Notes: generated from the sequence alone by a model not told the origin. A DNA stretch of 64,000 nucleotides from Brenneria izadpanahii (GCF_017569925.1 NZ_CP050854.1:4960001-5024000); one strand, 5' to 3'. Shown: positions 1 to 8,973, counted from the first letter of the stretch. Translations and numbers: made by a program.

Positions 1-441
1 CGGATCTCCATCGCCCGCGCGCTCGCCCTGGAGCCGAAGGCCATCATCGCCGACGAAGCCGTCTCCGCGCTGGATGTCTCCGTAAAGGCCCAGGTGGCCA
101 ATCTGCTGCTCAGTTTGCAGGAAAGCATGAAAATCGCCTTTCTGTTTATTTCGCATGATATGGCGGTAGTCGAACGGCTCAGCCACCGCGTGGCCGTCAT
201 GTATCTGGGCGAAATCGTCGAGATCGGCCCCAGAGCCGCCGTTTTCAGTAATCCGCAGCATGAATATACCAGACGGCTGATCGCCGCCGTGCCGCTGCCG
301 GATCCGTCTCGCCGTAAACCGCTGCCGCCGGAACTGACCAATGAGATAAAAAGCCCGGTTCGCCCGACCGATTACATTCCGCCCAAACGCACTTATCGCG
401 AATGTTCTCCGGGGCATTTCGTCGCCATTGAGGCGCATTGA
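1..441 (+). CDS. Oligopeptide/dipeptide-type ABC transporter ATP-binding protein, 3' part only
   Basis: The reading frame is already open at base 1, so the N-terminal half, with Walker A and most of the ABC signature, lies outside the window. What remains starts inside the signature helix (RISIARAL). It continues with a Walker B segment ([14 protein letters not shown]), the switch-region His (FISHDMAVV) and the [11 protein letters not shown] strand typical of OppD/OppF/DppD/DppF ATPases. The tail [19 protein letters not shown] is the characteristic start of the oligopeptide-ABC C-terminal extension. The Cys usually present near the very end of that extension is absent. It probably energises import of peptides or a related solute at the inner membrane. 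The dehydratase-like gene 53 bases downstream on the same strand could be co-transcribed. The family is secure; the substrate is unknown. Confidence 0.9.
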   Translation, partial: RISIARALALEPKAIIADEAVSALDVSVKAQVANLLLSLQESMKIAFLFISHDMAVVERLSHRVAVMYLGEIVEIGPRAAVFSNPQHEYTRRLIAAVPLPDPSRRKPLPPELTNEIKSPVRPTDYIPPKRTYRECSPGHFVAIEAH

Positions 442-494
442 AACCACAACCGCTGGCGCATCGCGCCGGCCCATTATGATGGAGAAAACAACGC

Positions 495-1580
495 GTGAAC
501 GACATCGCCGATCCCGCTTCAATATATGGGGTGGATACGCCCGCCGTGCTGGTTGACCTTGATATCGCCAGCGCGAACATTACCCGTTTCCAACGCTACG
601 CCGCAGGCCACGGTCTGAAAGTCAGGCCGCATATCAAAACCCATAAACTGCCGCAGATAGCCGAAATGCAGCTGGACGCCGGCGCCGTCGGCATTACCTG
701 CCAGAAGGTTTCCGAAGCGGAAGCCATGATTGCCGGCAGTCCGCGCATCACCGATGTGCTGCTCACCTATAACATCCTTGGCGAAAACAAAGTGCGTCGG
801 CTGGCGGCGCTGGCGCGTAAGGTTCGTCTTGCTGTGGTCGCCGATAGCGCCGAGGTGATTAACGGCCTGTCGGCCGTCTTCGCTTCAGAAGCGTCGCCGC
901 TTGCCGTTTTGGTGGAGTGCGATACGGGGGCGCAGCGCTGCGGCGTATCCTCCCCGCAGGATGCCGCCCGCCTCGCCGGGCTGATTGACGGCGCGCCGGG
1001 GCTGACCTTCGCCGGGCTGATGACCTATCCGCCAGTTGCCGGAGAAGACGCCGTCGAGCGATTTATGCAAGAAGCGAAACAGCTTGTTTATCAACAAATT
1101 GGCGAGCGCGAGTTGATTATCAGTTCCGGCGGAACGCCCTCCATGATGCAGGCGGCGAACGCGCCGGCGGTCACCGAATACCGCCCCGGAACCTATGTCT
1201 ATAACGATCGGTCGCTGGTCGCGCGTGGAGTATGCGGATGGGAGGACTGCGCGCTAACCGTACTGGCCACCGTGGTTTCGGTGCCAAACAACCACCGCGC
1301 CGTAATCGACGCCGGCAGCAAAACATTAACCTCCGATTTGCTCGGTATGTCGGGCTATGGACAGGTTCTCGGCCGCCCGGACATCGTCATCGATCAACTC
1401 TCCGAAGAGCATGGTCGTCTGATCAGCGACGCCCCTATCGGGCTGTCGGTCGGCGACAAGATCCGCATCGTGCCCAACCATGCCTGCGTCGTCACCAATA
1501 TGGTCGATGAAATCCATATTATTCGCAACGGCCTGCTGGACGGCGTTCAGCCGGTTGTCGCACGCGGATGCATCATCTGA
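495..1580 (+). CDS. DSD1-family PLP enzyme, D-serine dehydratase / D-threonine aldolase type
   Basis: This is a 361-residue fold-type III (alanine-racemase-like) PLP enzyme. The motif RPHIKTHK at residues 44-51 carries the expected Schiff-base Lys (K48). Near the C-terminus PNHAC places His329 and Cys331 in the His-x-Cys arrangement of zinc-dependent D-serine and D-threo-3-hydroxyaspartate dehydratases. Classical D-threonine aldolases have His-x-Asp here, so I favour a dehydratase acting on a D-beta-hydroxy amino acid. The start is GTG at 495, with GGAG at 481-484 upstream. The next gene encodes a RidA protein, which would remove the reactive 2-aminoacrylate-type product of such a dehydratase. 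ABC import genes flank the pair. The exact substrate is an inference. Confidence 0.85.
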   Translation: MNDIADPASIYGVDTPAVLVDLDIASANITRFQRYAAGHGLKVRPHIKTHKLPQIAEMQLDAGAVGITCQKVSEAEAMIAGSPRITDVLLTYNILGENKVRRLAALARKVRLAVVADSAEVINGLSAVFASEASPLAVLVECDTGAQRCGVSSPQDAARLAGLIDGAPGLTFAGLMTYPPVAGEDAVERFMQEAKQLVYQQIGERELIISSGGTPSMMQAANAPAVTEYRPGTYVYNDRSLVARGVCGWEDCALTVLATVVSVPNNHRAVIDAGSKTLTSDLLGMSGYGQVLGRPDIVIDQLSEEHGRLISDAPIGLSVGDKIRIVPNHACVVTNMVDEIHIIRNGLLDGVQPVVARGCII

Positions 1581-1626
1581 CGCGGCGGACTTTTTTAGCG
1601 ACGAGTGAAACAGAAGGAAAGAAGCA

Positions 1627-2015
1627 ATGACAATTAAACGTTATGGTAGTGGAGAGAACGGCGCGGGCGGCAAAGCGCTGCCTTTTGCCCGTGCGGTACA
1701 GGCCGACGGCTGGCTATACGTTTCCGGCCAGGTCGCGATGGAAGGCGGCGAGATCGTCTCCGGCGGCATCGTGACCGAAAGCCGCAAAGCCATTGAAAAC
1801 CTTATCGCCATCCTTAATGAAGCGGGTTACGGCACGGAAGACGTGGTGCGGGTCGGCGTATGGCTGGACGATCCGCGCGATTTCTGGAGTTTTAACGGCG
1901 TATATGCCGAATATTTTGGCGACAATCCCCCGCCCGCGCCTGTGTGCAATCCAGTATGATGGTCGATTGCAAAGTTGAAATTGACTGCGTGGCCTATCGA
2001 TCCGACAAACGTTGA
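1627..2015 (+). pseudogene. RidA-family imine/enamine deaminase, frameshifted
   Basis: RidA proteins hydrolyse enamine/imine intermediates such as 2-aminoacrylate released by PLP dehydratases. The first 100 or so codons give a normal RidA sequence (LPFARAVQADGWLYVSGQVA, later FNGVYAEYFGDNPP). The frame then runs into a TGA at 1957-1959 after APVCNPV. Shifting frame at the C run 1927-1931 restores the family C-terminus (ACVQSSMMVDCKVEIDCVAYR) to a TGA at 2013-2015. One C appears to be missing: five are present where the family sequence needs six. The break removes the conserved Cys-containing C-terminal strand, so the product would be non-functional if the base is truly absent. A sequencing error in the homopolymer is an equally good explanation. 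Confidence 0.85.
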
Positions 2016-2227
2016 TAGCTAAGACAGATAGAATAACGGCGGCAATAGATAATGGCGCCGCCCACCCGCCGCCGCTCTCACCGGTCACACCGCCGGGAAC
2101 GGCTATATTCAGTTCTGATATAACCCATCGCGCAATGTAATTTATAAAAACAGATCTTCTCGCGTAAATTCATCATCAGTAAAAGTTATAGAACATAGCT
2201 AATCATTACCCACGGGAACTGATAATA

Positions 2228-2998
2228 ATGAAGAAATTACAAGTTGCTTTACTGACTGGCGCCCTGCTTGCCACCAGCGTGCTGGCGCAAGCGCAGGATG
2301 ATCTTAGCGCCATCAAATCCGCCGGCGTGATTAAATTCGGTACGGAAGGCACCTATGCGCCTTATACCTATCACGATAAATCGGGTCAACTGGTCGGTTT
2401 TGATGTGGATATCGGCCGCGCGGTCGCCGAAAAACTTGGCGTAAAAGCCCAGTTTATCGAGGGACGCTGGGACGGGCTTATCGCCGGCGTGGACGCCAAG
2501 CGCTACGATGCCGTCATTAATCAGGTTGGCGTGACGCAAGAGCGTCAGGTTAAATACGACTTCTCCAAACCTTATATCGATTCAAAAGCCGTGCTTATCA
2601 CCCGCGCCGATAACACCGCCATCAAAGATTTCAACGATTTACAAGGCAAAAAATCAGCGCAAAGCCTGACCAGCAACTATGCGAAATTGGCAACCAGCCA
2701 CGGCGCGGAAATTGTGCCGACCGATGGCTTTAATCAGTCTTTGGATCTGGTGCTCAGCGGCCGGGCTGACGCCACGCTGAACGACAACCTGTCTTTCCTC
2801 GACTTCAAAAAACAGAAGCCGGACGCTAACGTCAAAGTTGTCGCCACTTCCCCCACGGGAGAACCTTCGGCCATTTTAATCCGTAAAGGACAAACGCAGT
2901 TGGCGGACGCCTTGAACAAGGCGCTGGATGAAATTAAAGCGGATGGCACCTATAAAACGATAGCTATACGATACTTTGGTGAGGATGTATCTCAATAA
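2228..2998 (+). CDS. Amino-acid ABC transporter periplasmic substrate-binding protein (family 3)
   Basis: A 256-residue secreted binding protein. Residues 1-22 form a signal peptide (hydrophobic core then VLAQAQ). The mature part starts with AIKSAGVIKFGTEGTYAPYTY and GFDVDIGRAVAEKLG, the hallmark of family 3 solute-binding proteins that bind polar amino acids, close in style to the cystine-binding TcyJ/FliY group. It would capture an amino acid in the periplasm and pass it to the permease 26 bases downstream. The upstream gap (2016-2227) shows no strong sigma-70 promoter that I can defend. An AT-rich imperfect palindrome around 2103-2126 could be an operator. No ATPase gene follows the permease. 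The ligand cannot be read from sequence; a D-amino acid, cystine or hydroxyaspartate are all possible. Confidence 0.88.
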   Translation: MKKLQVALLTGALLATSVLAQAQDDLSAIKSAGVIKFGTEGTYAPYTYHDKSGQLVGFDVDIGRAVAEKLGVKAQFIEGRWDGLIAGVDAKRYDAVINQVGVTQERQVKYDFSKPYIDSKAVLITRADNTAIKDFNDLQGKKSAQSLTSNYAKLATSHGAEIVPTDGFNQSLDLVLSGRADATLNDNLSFLDFKKQKPDANVKVVATSPTGEPSAILIRKGQTQLADALNKALDEIKADGTYKTIAIRYFGEDVSQ

Positions 2999-3024
2999 TC
3001 GCGCCTTTATCGGAGCCGTTTTTC

Positions 3025-3690
3025 ATGCCGCCTTGGTTACAGCTTATGGCGGACTCTTTCTGGAGTCTGCTGTCCGCGGGACTGAAGTTTACCGTCCCGC
3101 TTGCTATTCTTTCCTTTATTTTCGGCCTGGCCGTCGGCGTTATCGTCGCCCTGATCCGTCTTTACGGCCCTAAGCCGCTGAAATGGCTAGGCGATTTTTA
3201 TGTTTGGGTTATCCGTGGAACGCCGCTGCTGGTCCAGCTATTTCTCATTTTTTATGGGCTTCCCAGCGCCGGCATTACGCTGGATGCCTTCCCTGCCGCC
3301 TTAATCGGATTCACGATCAGCGTTGGCGCATACAGTTCGGAAATCGTCCGCGGCGCAATACTGTCCGTACCCAAAGGCCAGTGGAACGCCGCCTACTCTT
3401 TGGGAATGAACGGAACGCAGGCGATTCGCTGGGTCATCTTTCCGCAGTCGGTTTTCGTTTCATTGCCGCCGCTATCCAATACCTTCATTTCGCTCATTAA
3501 AGATACATCGCTTGCCGCCGTGATTACGGTTCCGGAGATGTTTTTATCCGCACAGCGCATTGTGTCCGTCACCTACGAACCGCTGATTCTTTACGTTGAG
3601 GCGGCGTTGATTTATCTGATGTTCAGCACGGTGCTAAGCCAGCTACAGGTGAAGCTCGAAAAGTATTACCAACGCCATATCGTGCAGTGA
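3025..3690 (+). CDS. Amino-acid ABC transporter permease (HisM/TcyL type)
   Basis: A 221-residue inner-membrane permease of the polar-amino-acid uptake family. It has an N-terminal hydrophobic helix (FTVPLAILSFIFGLAVGVIVAL), the segment WVIRGTPLLVQLFLIFYGLP and the EAA loop at YSLGMNGTQAIRWVIFPQSV, where the ATPase docks. About five membrane helices are expected. The start ATG at 3025 has GGAG at 3011-3014. It follows the binding-protein gene closely and is followed by about 290 bases without a gene. Because no ATP-binding subunit is adjacent, it must borrow one, possibly AapP encoded downstream or an ATPase elsewhere, or the system is incomplete. The family call is firm; the partner ATPase is inference. 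Confidence 0.88.
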   Translation: MPPWLQLMADSFWSLLSAGLKFTVPLAILSFIFGLAVGVIVALIRLYGPKPLKWLGDFYVWVIRGTPLLVQLFLIFYGLPSAGITLDAFPAALIGFTISVGAYSSEIVRGAILSVPKGQWNAAYSLGMNGTQAIRWVIFPQSVFVSLPPLSNTFISLIKDTSLAAVITVPEMFLSAQRIVSVTYEPLILYVEAALIYLMFSTVLSQLQVKLEKYYQRHIVQ

Positions 3691-3871
3691 TATTTTTGTT
3701 TTCCTCAACTTCGATAACAAAACGGATACGTTGACTCCGCCGTTTCTTGCGCTCCCAAATAGAGCAACATGGCCCTGATTTCTTTATTTTGGTGCAATTG
3801 CATTCATTAATTGCCCCTCTGCGGATCAATTCATTCTCATTTTCTTTTCTCTTATCAGCAAACTATAAAAT

Positions 3872-3887
3872 TGGCACTCTAATTGCT
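3872..3887 (+). promoter_or_regulatory. Sigma-54 (RpoN) -24/-12 promoter for aapJQMP
   Basis: TGGCACT-CTAA-TTGCT reproduces the sigma-54 consensus, with GG at 3873-3874 and GC at 3885-3886 in the required spacing. It lies about 100 bases before aapJ. A TGGTGCA half-site resembling an NtrC half-operator is at 3790-3796. Further half-sites occur at 3924-3930 and, inverted, at 3942-3948, but none forms a full NtrC dyad. Nitrogen-limitation control through NtrC is plausible from the known regulation of the homologous yhdWXYZ system; it is not shown by this sequence. Confidence 0.75.
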
Positions 3888-3989
3888 TAGCTGTTGCCGC
3901 GGCGGTAAGCCGACAGGCAAGAGTGGTGCATCTCAATTTTTTGCACTTCAAACACAACAGCATATAACAATTTAGTTACAAGGATGATT

Positions 3990-5015
3990 ATGAAAAGAAT
4001 GATTATTTCGACTCTGGTTGCCGGTGCGTCCTTGCTTGCAGCGATCAATCAGGCCCACGCTGGCGCGACTCTGGATGCCATTCAGAAAAAAGGGTTCGTA
4101 CAGTGCGGCATCAGTGATGGGTTACCTGGTTTTTCCTATGCGGACGCCAGCGGTAAATTCTCCGGCATTGATGTTGACGTATGCCGTGGCGTGGCGGCCG
4201 CCGTATTCGGTGACGCGGACAAGGTAAAATATACGCCGCTGACGGCGAAAGAGCGTTTCACCGCGCTGCAATCCGGTGAAGTCGATCTCTTGTCGCGCAA
4301 TACCACTTGGACCTCTTCTCGTGATGGCGGCATGGGTATGCTGTTCACCGGCGTAACCTATTACGATGGCATCGGCTTCCTGACCCACAACAAGGCAGGA
4401 TTGACCAGCGCTAAAGAGCTGGACGGCGCAACGGTCTGCATTCAGGCGGGTACGGACACCGAACTGAACGTGGCTGACTACTTTAAAACGCATAAAATGC
4501 AGTACACGCCCGTCACCTTCGACCGTTCCGACGAAAGCGCCAAAGCGCTGGAATCCGGCCGCTGCGATACCCTGGCATCTGACCAATCCCAGCTTTACGC
4601 GCTGCGCATCAAGCTGAGCAACCCCAGCGAATTTATCGTGTTGCCTGAAGTGATCTCCAAAGAACCGCTGGGACCGGTGGTACGCCGCGGCGATGAAGAG
4701 TGGTTCTCCATTGTTCGCTGGACGTTGTTCGCGATGTTGAACGCGGAAGAGTTGGGCGTAACGTCGCAAAACGTCGACCAGTTGGCCGCCAAACCCACCA
4801 CGCCGGATATGTCCCACCTGCTCGGTCATGAAGGCAGCTACGGTAAAGATCTGAAATTACCGAACGACTGGGCGCATAAAATCATCAAACAAGTCGGTAA
4901 CTACGGCGAAATCTTTGAACGCAATGTCGGGATGGGCAGCGAATTAAAAATCAAACGCGGCCTGAACGAATTATGGAATAAAGGCGGGATTCAGTACGCA
5001 CCGTCCGTACGTTAA
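3990..5015 (+). CDS. aapJ: General L-amino-acid ABC transporter, periplasmic binding protein AapJ
   Basis: A binding protein of 341 residues from the ATG at 3990, chosen because AAGGA sits at a proper distance before it; an in-frame ATG at 3984 overlaps that ribosome site. The signal peptide ends near INQAHA. The mature sequence has the AapJ/YhdW hallmarks GFVQCGISDGLPGFSY, GIDVDVCRGVAAAVFGD, LLSRNTTWTSSRD and a C-terminal NVGMGSELKIKRGLN block. Its length exceeds that of simple HisJ-type proteins, as expected for the broad-specificity Aap/Bzt group. It delivers many L-amino acids to AapQ/AapM. It is the first gene of aapJQMP and is preceded by a sigma-54 promoter. The call is firm. Confidence 0.95.
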   Translation: MKRMIISTLVAGASLLAAINQAHAGATLDAIQKKGFVQCGISDGLPGFSYADASGKFSGIDVDVCRGVAAAVFGDADKVKYTPLTAKERFTALQSGEVDLLSRNTTWTSSRDGGMGMLFTGVTYYDGIGFLTHNKAGLTSAKELDGATVCIQAGTDTELNVADYFKTHKMQYTPVTFDRSDESAKALESGRCDTLASDQSQLYALRIKLSNPSEFIVLPEVISKEPLGPVVRRGDEEWFSIVRWTLFAMLNAEELGVTSQNVDQLAAKPTTPDMSHLLGHEGSYGKDLKLPNDWAHKIIKQVGNYGEIFERNVGMGSELKIKRGLNELWNKGGIQYAPSVR

Positions 5016-5089
5016 TCGCCAGCAGAAACAGAAACACGGGTGCAGCAGGATTGCTGCGCCTTCTGTATCCCCGCTATTGAGGCTTCAAT

Positions 5090-6268
5090 ATGCAACAACG
5101 CCCAACCGTGAAAAGTGATTTATCACTAACGAATCCAGCGGTGCGCGCCTGGCTGTATCAAATCATCGTTGTCATCGCCGTATTGGCTATCGCCGCTTAC
5201 CTGTTACACAACACCGTTACCAACCTGGCCCAGAGAGGGATCACATCAGGATTCGCATTCCTGAACAATAGCGCAGGCTTTGGCATCATCCAGCATCTGA
5301 TTGACTACCAACAAGGCGACACCTATGGACGTGTTTTCCTTGTCGGGTTATTCAATACCTTATTGGTTTCAGCGCTATGTATCGTCTTCGCCTCAATTCT
5401 TGGTTTTGTCATTGGTCTGGCACGCCTGTCCGACAACTGGCTGCTGCGCAAGATCTCAACCGTCTACATTGAGATCTTCCGTAATATCCCGCCGCTGCTG
5501 CAGATCTTCTTCTGGTATTTTGCGGTGCTGCGCAACCTGCCCGGCCCGCGACAGGCTATCAATGCCTTCGATATTTCGTTCCTGAGCAACCGCGGCCTTT
5601 ATATCCCCTCGCCCGAAGCCGGACCCGGCGCTATCGCGTTTTGCCTGTCCATTATCATCACGCTGGCTGTCACGCTGATGGTTTTCCGTCGCAATAAACG
5701 CTACCACGCGCTCACCGGACAAATCAGAAAAACATGGCCGGTGGCGTTAGGACTTCTGGCGGCGTTGATTGTGCTAAGCCACCTGATCTTTGGTCCGGCC
5801 ATGCATTGGAATGTTCCGGTATTACAAGGCTTTAATTTCCGCGGCGGCATGGTATTAATCCCCGAATTAGCGGCGCTGACGCTGGCGCTGTCGGTTTATA
5901 CCTCTGCCTTCATCGCTGAAATTATTCGTTCCGGGATTCAATCCGTTTCTTACGGTCAGCATGAAGCGGCCCGTTCCCTTGGCCTGCCGAATCCGATAAC
6001 GCTGCGCAAAGTGATTCTGCCTCAGGCATTGCGCGTCATTATCCCGCCGCTGACCAGCCAGTATCTTAACATCGTTAAAAACTCCTCGCTGGCCGCCGCC
6101 ATCGGCTATCCGGATATGGTATCGCTATTTGCCGGTTCGGTGCTGAACCAGACCGGTCAGGCGATAGAAACCATCGCAATAACCATGTCGGTGTATCTCA
6201 TTATCAGCCTGCTGATTTCTCTGCTGATGAACATTTACAACCGCAAGATTGCGTTAATAGAGCGCTAA
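5090..6268 (+). CDS. aapQ: General L-amino-acid ABC transporter permease AapQ
   Basis: A 392-residue permease, longer than HisQ-type permeases because AapQ carries a large central insertion between membrane segments (here roughly residues 145-250). Visible features are the N-terminal helix IIVVIAVLAIAAYLL, the FRNIPPLLQIFFWYF segment, and the C-terminal EAA loop HEAARSLGLPNPITLRKVILPQALRV followed by LNIVKNSSLAAAIGYPD. It forms the membrane channel together with AapM. The gene starts 74 bases after aapJ and ends 9 bases before aapM, so the two are translated from one message. Confidence 0.95.
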   Translation: MQQRPTVKSDLSLTNPAVRAWLYQIIVVIAVLAIAAYLLHNTVTNLAQRGITSGFAFLNNSAGFGIIQHLIDYQQGDTYGRVFLVGLFNTLLVSALCIVFASILGFVIGLARLSDNWLLRKISTVYIEIFRNIPPLLQIFFWYFAVLRNLPGPRQAINAFDISFLSNRGLYIPSPEAGPGAIAFCLSIIITLAVTLMVFRRNKRYHALTGQIRKTWPVALGLLAALIVLSHLIFGPAMHWNVPVLQGFNFRGGMVLIPELAALTLALSVYTSAFIAEIIRSGIQSVSYGQHEAARSLGLPNPITLRKVILPQALRVIIPPLTSQYLNIVKNSSLAAAIGYPDMVSLFAGSVLNQTGQAIETIAITMSVYLIISLLISLLMNIYNRKIALIER

Positions 6269-6277
6269 GAGGATTAC

Positions 6278-7372
6278 ATGACGATGATTTCTCCAACACA
6301 GAACCGTCAGGCCTCGCTTTTTAAAGCGATCTATTGGGCGCGGCGCAATCTGTTCTCCAACATCACCAACAGCCTGCTGACGCTGCTTTGTCTGTGGTTG
6401 CTGTGGCTAGCCATTCCTCCGTTATTGAACTGGGCCGTCTTGCAGGCCAACTGGATTGGCGCAACCCGCAACGACTGTACCAGAGAGGGCGCATGCTGGG
6501 TGTTTATCCATGCCAGATTTGGTCACTTCATGTACGGGCTTTACCCGGCAGAAGAGATCTGGCGCATCAACTTTGCGCTGGTTATCGGTCTGCTCAGCAT
6601 CCTGCCGATGTTTTGGCGCAATCTTCCGCACCGCGGGCGCTACATCGCCGTCTGGGCCGTTACTTATCCTCTGATAGCCTGGGGGCTGCTGCACGGCGGA
6701 TTCGCCGGGCTCAGCCAGGTTGAAACCCGTCAATGGGGCGGATTGACGCTGACGCTGATTATCGCCGCCGTGGGCATCGCGGGCGCTCTGCCGCTGGGTA
6801 TTTTATTGGCGCTGGGGCGCCGCTCATCGTTACCCGTCGTGCGCGTGCTCTCAATTGTTTTTATTGAGTTCTGGCGCGGCGTGCCGCTGATCACCGTGCT
6901 TTTTATGTCGTCCGTTATGCTCCCTCTGCTTTTAACGGAAGGCACCAATATCGATAAGCTGCTGCGCGCGCTGGTTGGCGTGATTCTTTTCCAGTCCGCC
7001 TATGTTGCCGAAGTGGTGCGCGGCGGATTGCAGGCGCTGCCCAAGGGCCAGTATGAGGCGGCGGAGTCACTGGGGCTGGGCTATTGGCGGATGCAGGGAC
7101 TGGTTATTCTGCCGCAGGCGCTGAAAATGGTGATCCCCGGACTGGTGAACACCATTATCGCCCTGTTTAAGGACACCAGTCTGGTGATCATCATCGGCTT
7201 GTTCGATCTCTTCAGCAGCATTCAACAGGCGACGGTCGATCCGGCGTGGCTTGGCATGTCGACTGAAGGCTATGTTTTTGCCGCCATGGTCTATTGGATC
7301 TTCTGTTTCAGTATGTCGCGCTATAGCCAGCATCTGGAAAATCGTTTTAACACCGGACATAAGTCGCATTGA
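6278..7372 (+). CDS. aapM: General L-amino-acid ABC transporter permease AapM
   Basis: A 364-residue second permease of the Aap system. The N-terminal helices ([18 protein letters not shown]) are followed by a periplasmic Cys-containing region ([12 protein letters not shown]) and a central helix cluster. The C-terminal half has the [13 protein letters not shown] segment, the EAA loop [23 protein letters not shown] and [14 protein letters not shown]. It pairs with AapQ in the inner membrane. Aap-type permeases are larger than other polar-amino-acid permeases, which agrees with this length. The ATPase gene begins 8 bases after its stop. Confidence 0.95.
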   Translation: MTMISPTQNRQASLFKAIYWARRNLFSNITNSLLTLLCLWLLWLAIPPLLNWAVLQANWIGATRNDCTREGACWVFIHARFGHFMYGLYPAEEIWRINFALVIGLLSILPMFWRNLPHRGRYIAVWAVTYPLIAWGLLHGGFAGLSQVETRQWGGLTLTLIIAAVGIAGALPLGILLALGRRSSLPVVRVLSIVFIEFWRGVPLITVLFMSSVMLPLLLTEGTNIDKLLRALVGVILFQSAYVAEVVRGGLQALPKGQYEAAESLGLGYWRMQGLVILPQALKMVIPGLVNTIIALFKDTSLVIIIGLFDLFSSIQQATVDPAWLGMSTEGYVFAAMVYWIFCFSMSRYSQHLENRFNTGHKSH

Positions 7373-7380
7373 GGCCAGCC

Positions 7381-8142
7381 ATGAATCAGAATTCTTTAAC
7401 GCAATCAGCCGATCACATGATCACATTAGAGAATGTGAATAAGTGGTATGGACAGTTTCACGTACTGAAAGACATCAATCTACAGGTAAAACAAGGCGAG
7501 CGGATCGTACTGTGCGGCCCTTCCGGCTCCGGGAAATCCACCACAATACGTTGTATCAACCATCTGGAAGAGCACCAACAGGGACGCATCGTGGTTGATG
7601 GCATCGAACTGAACGACGATCTGCGAAATATTGAGAAAATCAGAACTGAAGTGGGTATGGTGTTTCAGCACTTTAATCTGTTTCCACATTTAACGGTGTT
7701 GCAAAACTGCACCCTGGCGCCTTGCTGGGTACGGCATATGCCGAAGAAAGAAGCGGAAGAGCTGGCAATGCACTATCTGGAACGGGTGCGTATTGCCGCG
7801 CACGCGCACAAGTTTCCAGGACAGCTGTCCGGCGGGCAACAGCAGCGCGTCGCCATCGCCCGTTCGCTGTGCATGAAACCCAAGATTATGCTGTTTGATG
7901 AACCGACTTCGGCGCTCGACCCGGAAATGGTGAAAGAAGTGTTGGATACCATGCTGGGACTGGCGGAAGATGGCATGACGATGCTGTGCGTAACCCATGA
8001 AATGGGATTTGCGAAAACCGTCGCCGACCGCGTCATTTTTATGGATCAGGGGGAAATCGTCGAACAGGCGGCGCCGGATGTTTTCTTCTCTAACCCACGT
8101 TCCGAGCGGACGCAGGCATTCCTTTCTCAGATTCTGCATTAA
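7381..8142 (+). CDS. aapP: General L-amino-acid ABC transporter ATP-binding protein AapP
   Basis: A 253-residue ABC ATPase. Walker A is GPSGSGKST near residues 46-54, followed by the Q-loop [14 protein letters not shown], the signature [15 protein letters not shown], Walker [14 protein letters not shown] and the switch His in [10 protein letters not shown] start at ATG 7381 because GAGG at 7371-7374 precedes it well; a TTG at 7369 would add four residues. It powers AapJQM and is the closest candidate partner for the ATPase-less binding protein and permease upstream. It is the last gene of the operon and is followed by a strong terminator. Confidence 0.95.
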   Translation: MNQNSLTQSADHMITLENVNKWYGQFHVLKDINLQVKQGERIVLCGPSGSGKSTTIRCINHLEEHQQGRIVVDGIELNDDLRNIEKIRTEVGMVFQHFNLFPHLTVLQNCTLAPCWVRHMPKKEAEELAMHYLERVRIAAHAHKFPGQLSGGQQQRVAIARSLCMKPKIMLFDEPTSALDPEMVKEVLDTMLGLAEDGMTMLCVTHEMGFAKTVADRVIFMDQGEIVEQAAPDVFFSNPRSERTQAFLSQILH

Positions 8143-8146
8143 GCAA

Positions 8147-8180
8147 AAAGGAAGCCTGCCATATTTGACAGGCTTCCTTT
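8147..8180 (+). terminator. Rho-independent terminator of aapJQMP
   Basis: AAAGGAAGCCTG at 8147-8158 pairs with CAGGCTTCCTTT at 8169-8180 around a 10-base loop, 4 bases after the aapP stop. The run of T is short. Confidence 0.8.
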
Positions 8181-8339
8181 CAAACCTTCATCTCGCTTCC
8201 ACCGCCTAATACATCGATTTATAGGCCGATACCGTCAGCATCGTTCAGTGATAAAATCCATCCGGACACGCCATCAATTTGAATATGGCGGCACTTACCC
8301 GTTGTCGGTAAACGTGGGGATTAACATATTGGGTGATGC

Positions 8340-8930
8340 ATGTTGTTACTGATCGATAACTATGACTCTTTTACCTACAACCTGTATCAGTATTTTTGTG
8401 AGCTGGGTGCGGAAGTACAGGTCAGGCGTAATGATGAGCTAACGCTGGATGATATCGAACGGCTATCGCCGTCGCGGCTCGTTATCTCTCCCGGTCCCTG
8501 CACGCCGAATGAAGCGGGTATCTCACTGGCCGCTATCCGTCATTTTACCGGCAAATTGCCCATCCTTGGGGTGTGCCTTGGGCATCAGGCCATGGGGCAA
8601 GCATTCGGTGCGCGCGTCATTCGCGCCCGGCAGGTCATGCACGGCAAGACGTCAGCCATACAGCACGATAATACCGGTGTTTTTACCGGACTGTCTCAGC
8701 CTTTGACGGTAACGCGCTATCACTCGCTGGTGATTGAACCCGCCTCCCTCCCTGACTGCTTTGAGGTGACGGCCTGGAGCGAGCGCGATGGCAAACCTGA
8801 CGAAATAATGGGAATTCGGCATCGCTCATTACCGTTGGAAGGCGTTCAGTTTCATCCTGAAAGTATTCTCAGCCAGCAAGGACACCAACTTTTAGATAAT
8901 TTTCTTAAAATAGAAATGGATAGAAAATAA
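8340..8930 (+). CDS. pabA: Aminodeoxychorismate synthase glutaminase subunit PabA
   Basis: A class I glutamine amidotransferase of 196 residues that supplies ammonia to PabB for making 4-amino-4-deoxychorismate on the way to folate. It begins [14 protein letters not shown]. The oxyanion segment [11 protein letters not shown], the catalytic Cys in [11 protein letters not shown] and the His/Glu pair in EGVQFHPES complete the triad. It could also be read as TrpG, but the single-domain length and the adjacency to argD, as in other enterobacteria, favour PabA. The gap of about 200 bases before it holds the aapP terminator and no other gene. Confidence 0.93.
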   Translation: MLLLIDNYDSFTYNLYQYFCELGAEVQVRRNDELTLDDIERLSPSRLVISPGPCTPNEAGISLAAIRHFTGKLPILGVCLGHQAMGQAFGARVIRARQVMHGKTSAIQHDNTGVFTGLSQPLTVTRYHSLVIEPASLPDCFEVTAWSERDGKPDEIMGIRHRSLPLEGVQFHPESILSQQGHQLLDNFLKIEMDRK

Positions 8931-8973
8931 ATTTTCTTTCGGGGCGATTAAACATTGCCTGCGATTGATTTTT

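Noticed and set aside
495..1580. Assignment as alanine racemase or classical D-threonine aldolase
   Set aside because: The PHIKTHK motif and C-terminal His-x-Cys fit the DSD1/D-serine dehydratase group better; alanine racemase motifs are absent.
8340..8930. Assignment as TrpG anthranilate synthase component
   Set aside because: Single-domain length and linkage to argD favour PabA. No trpE or trpD neighbours are present.
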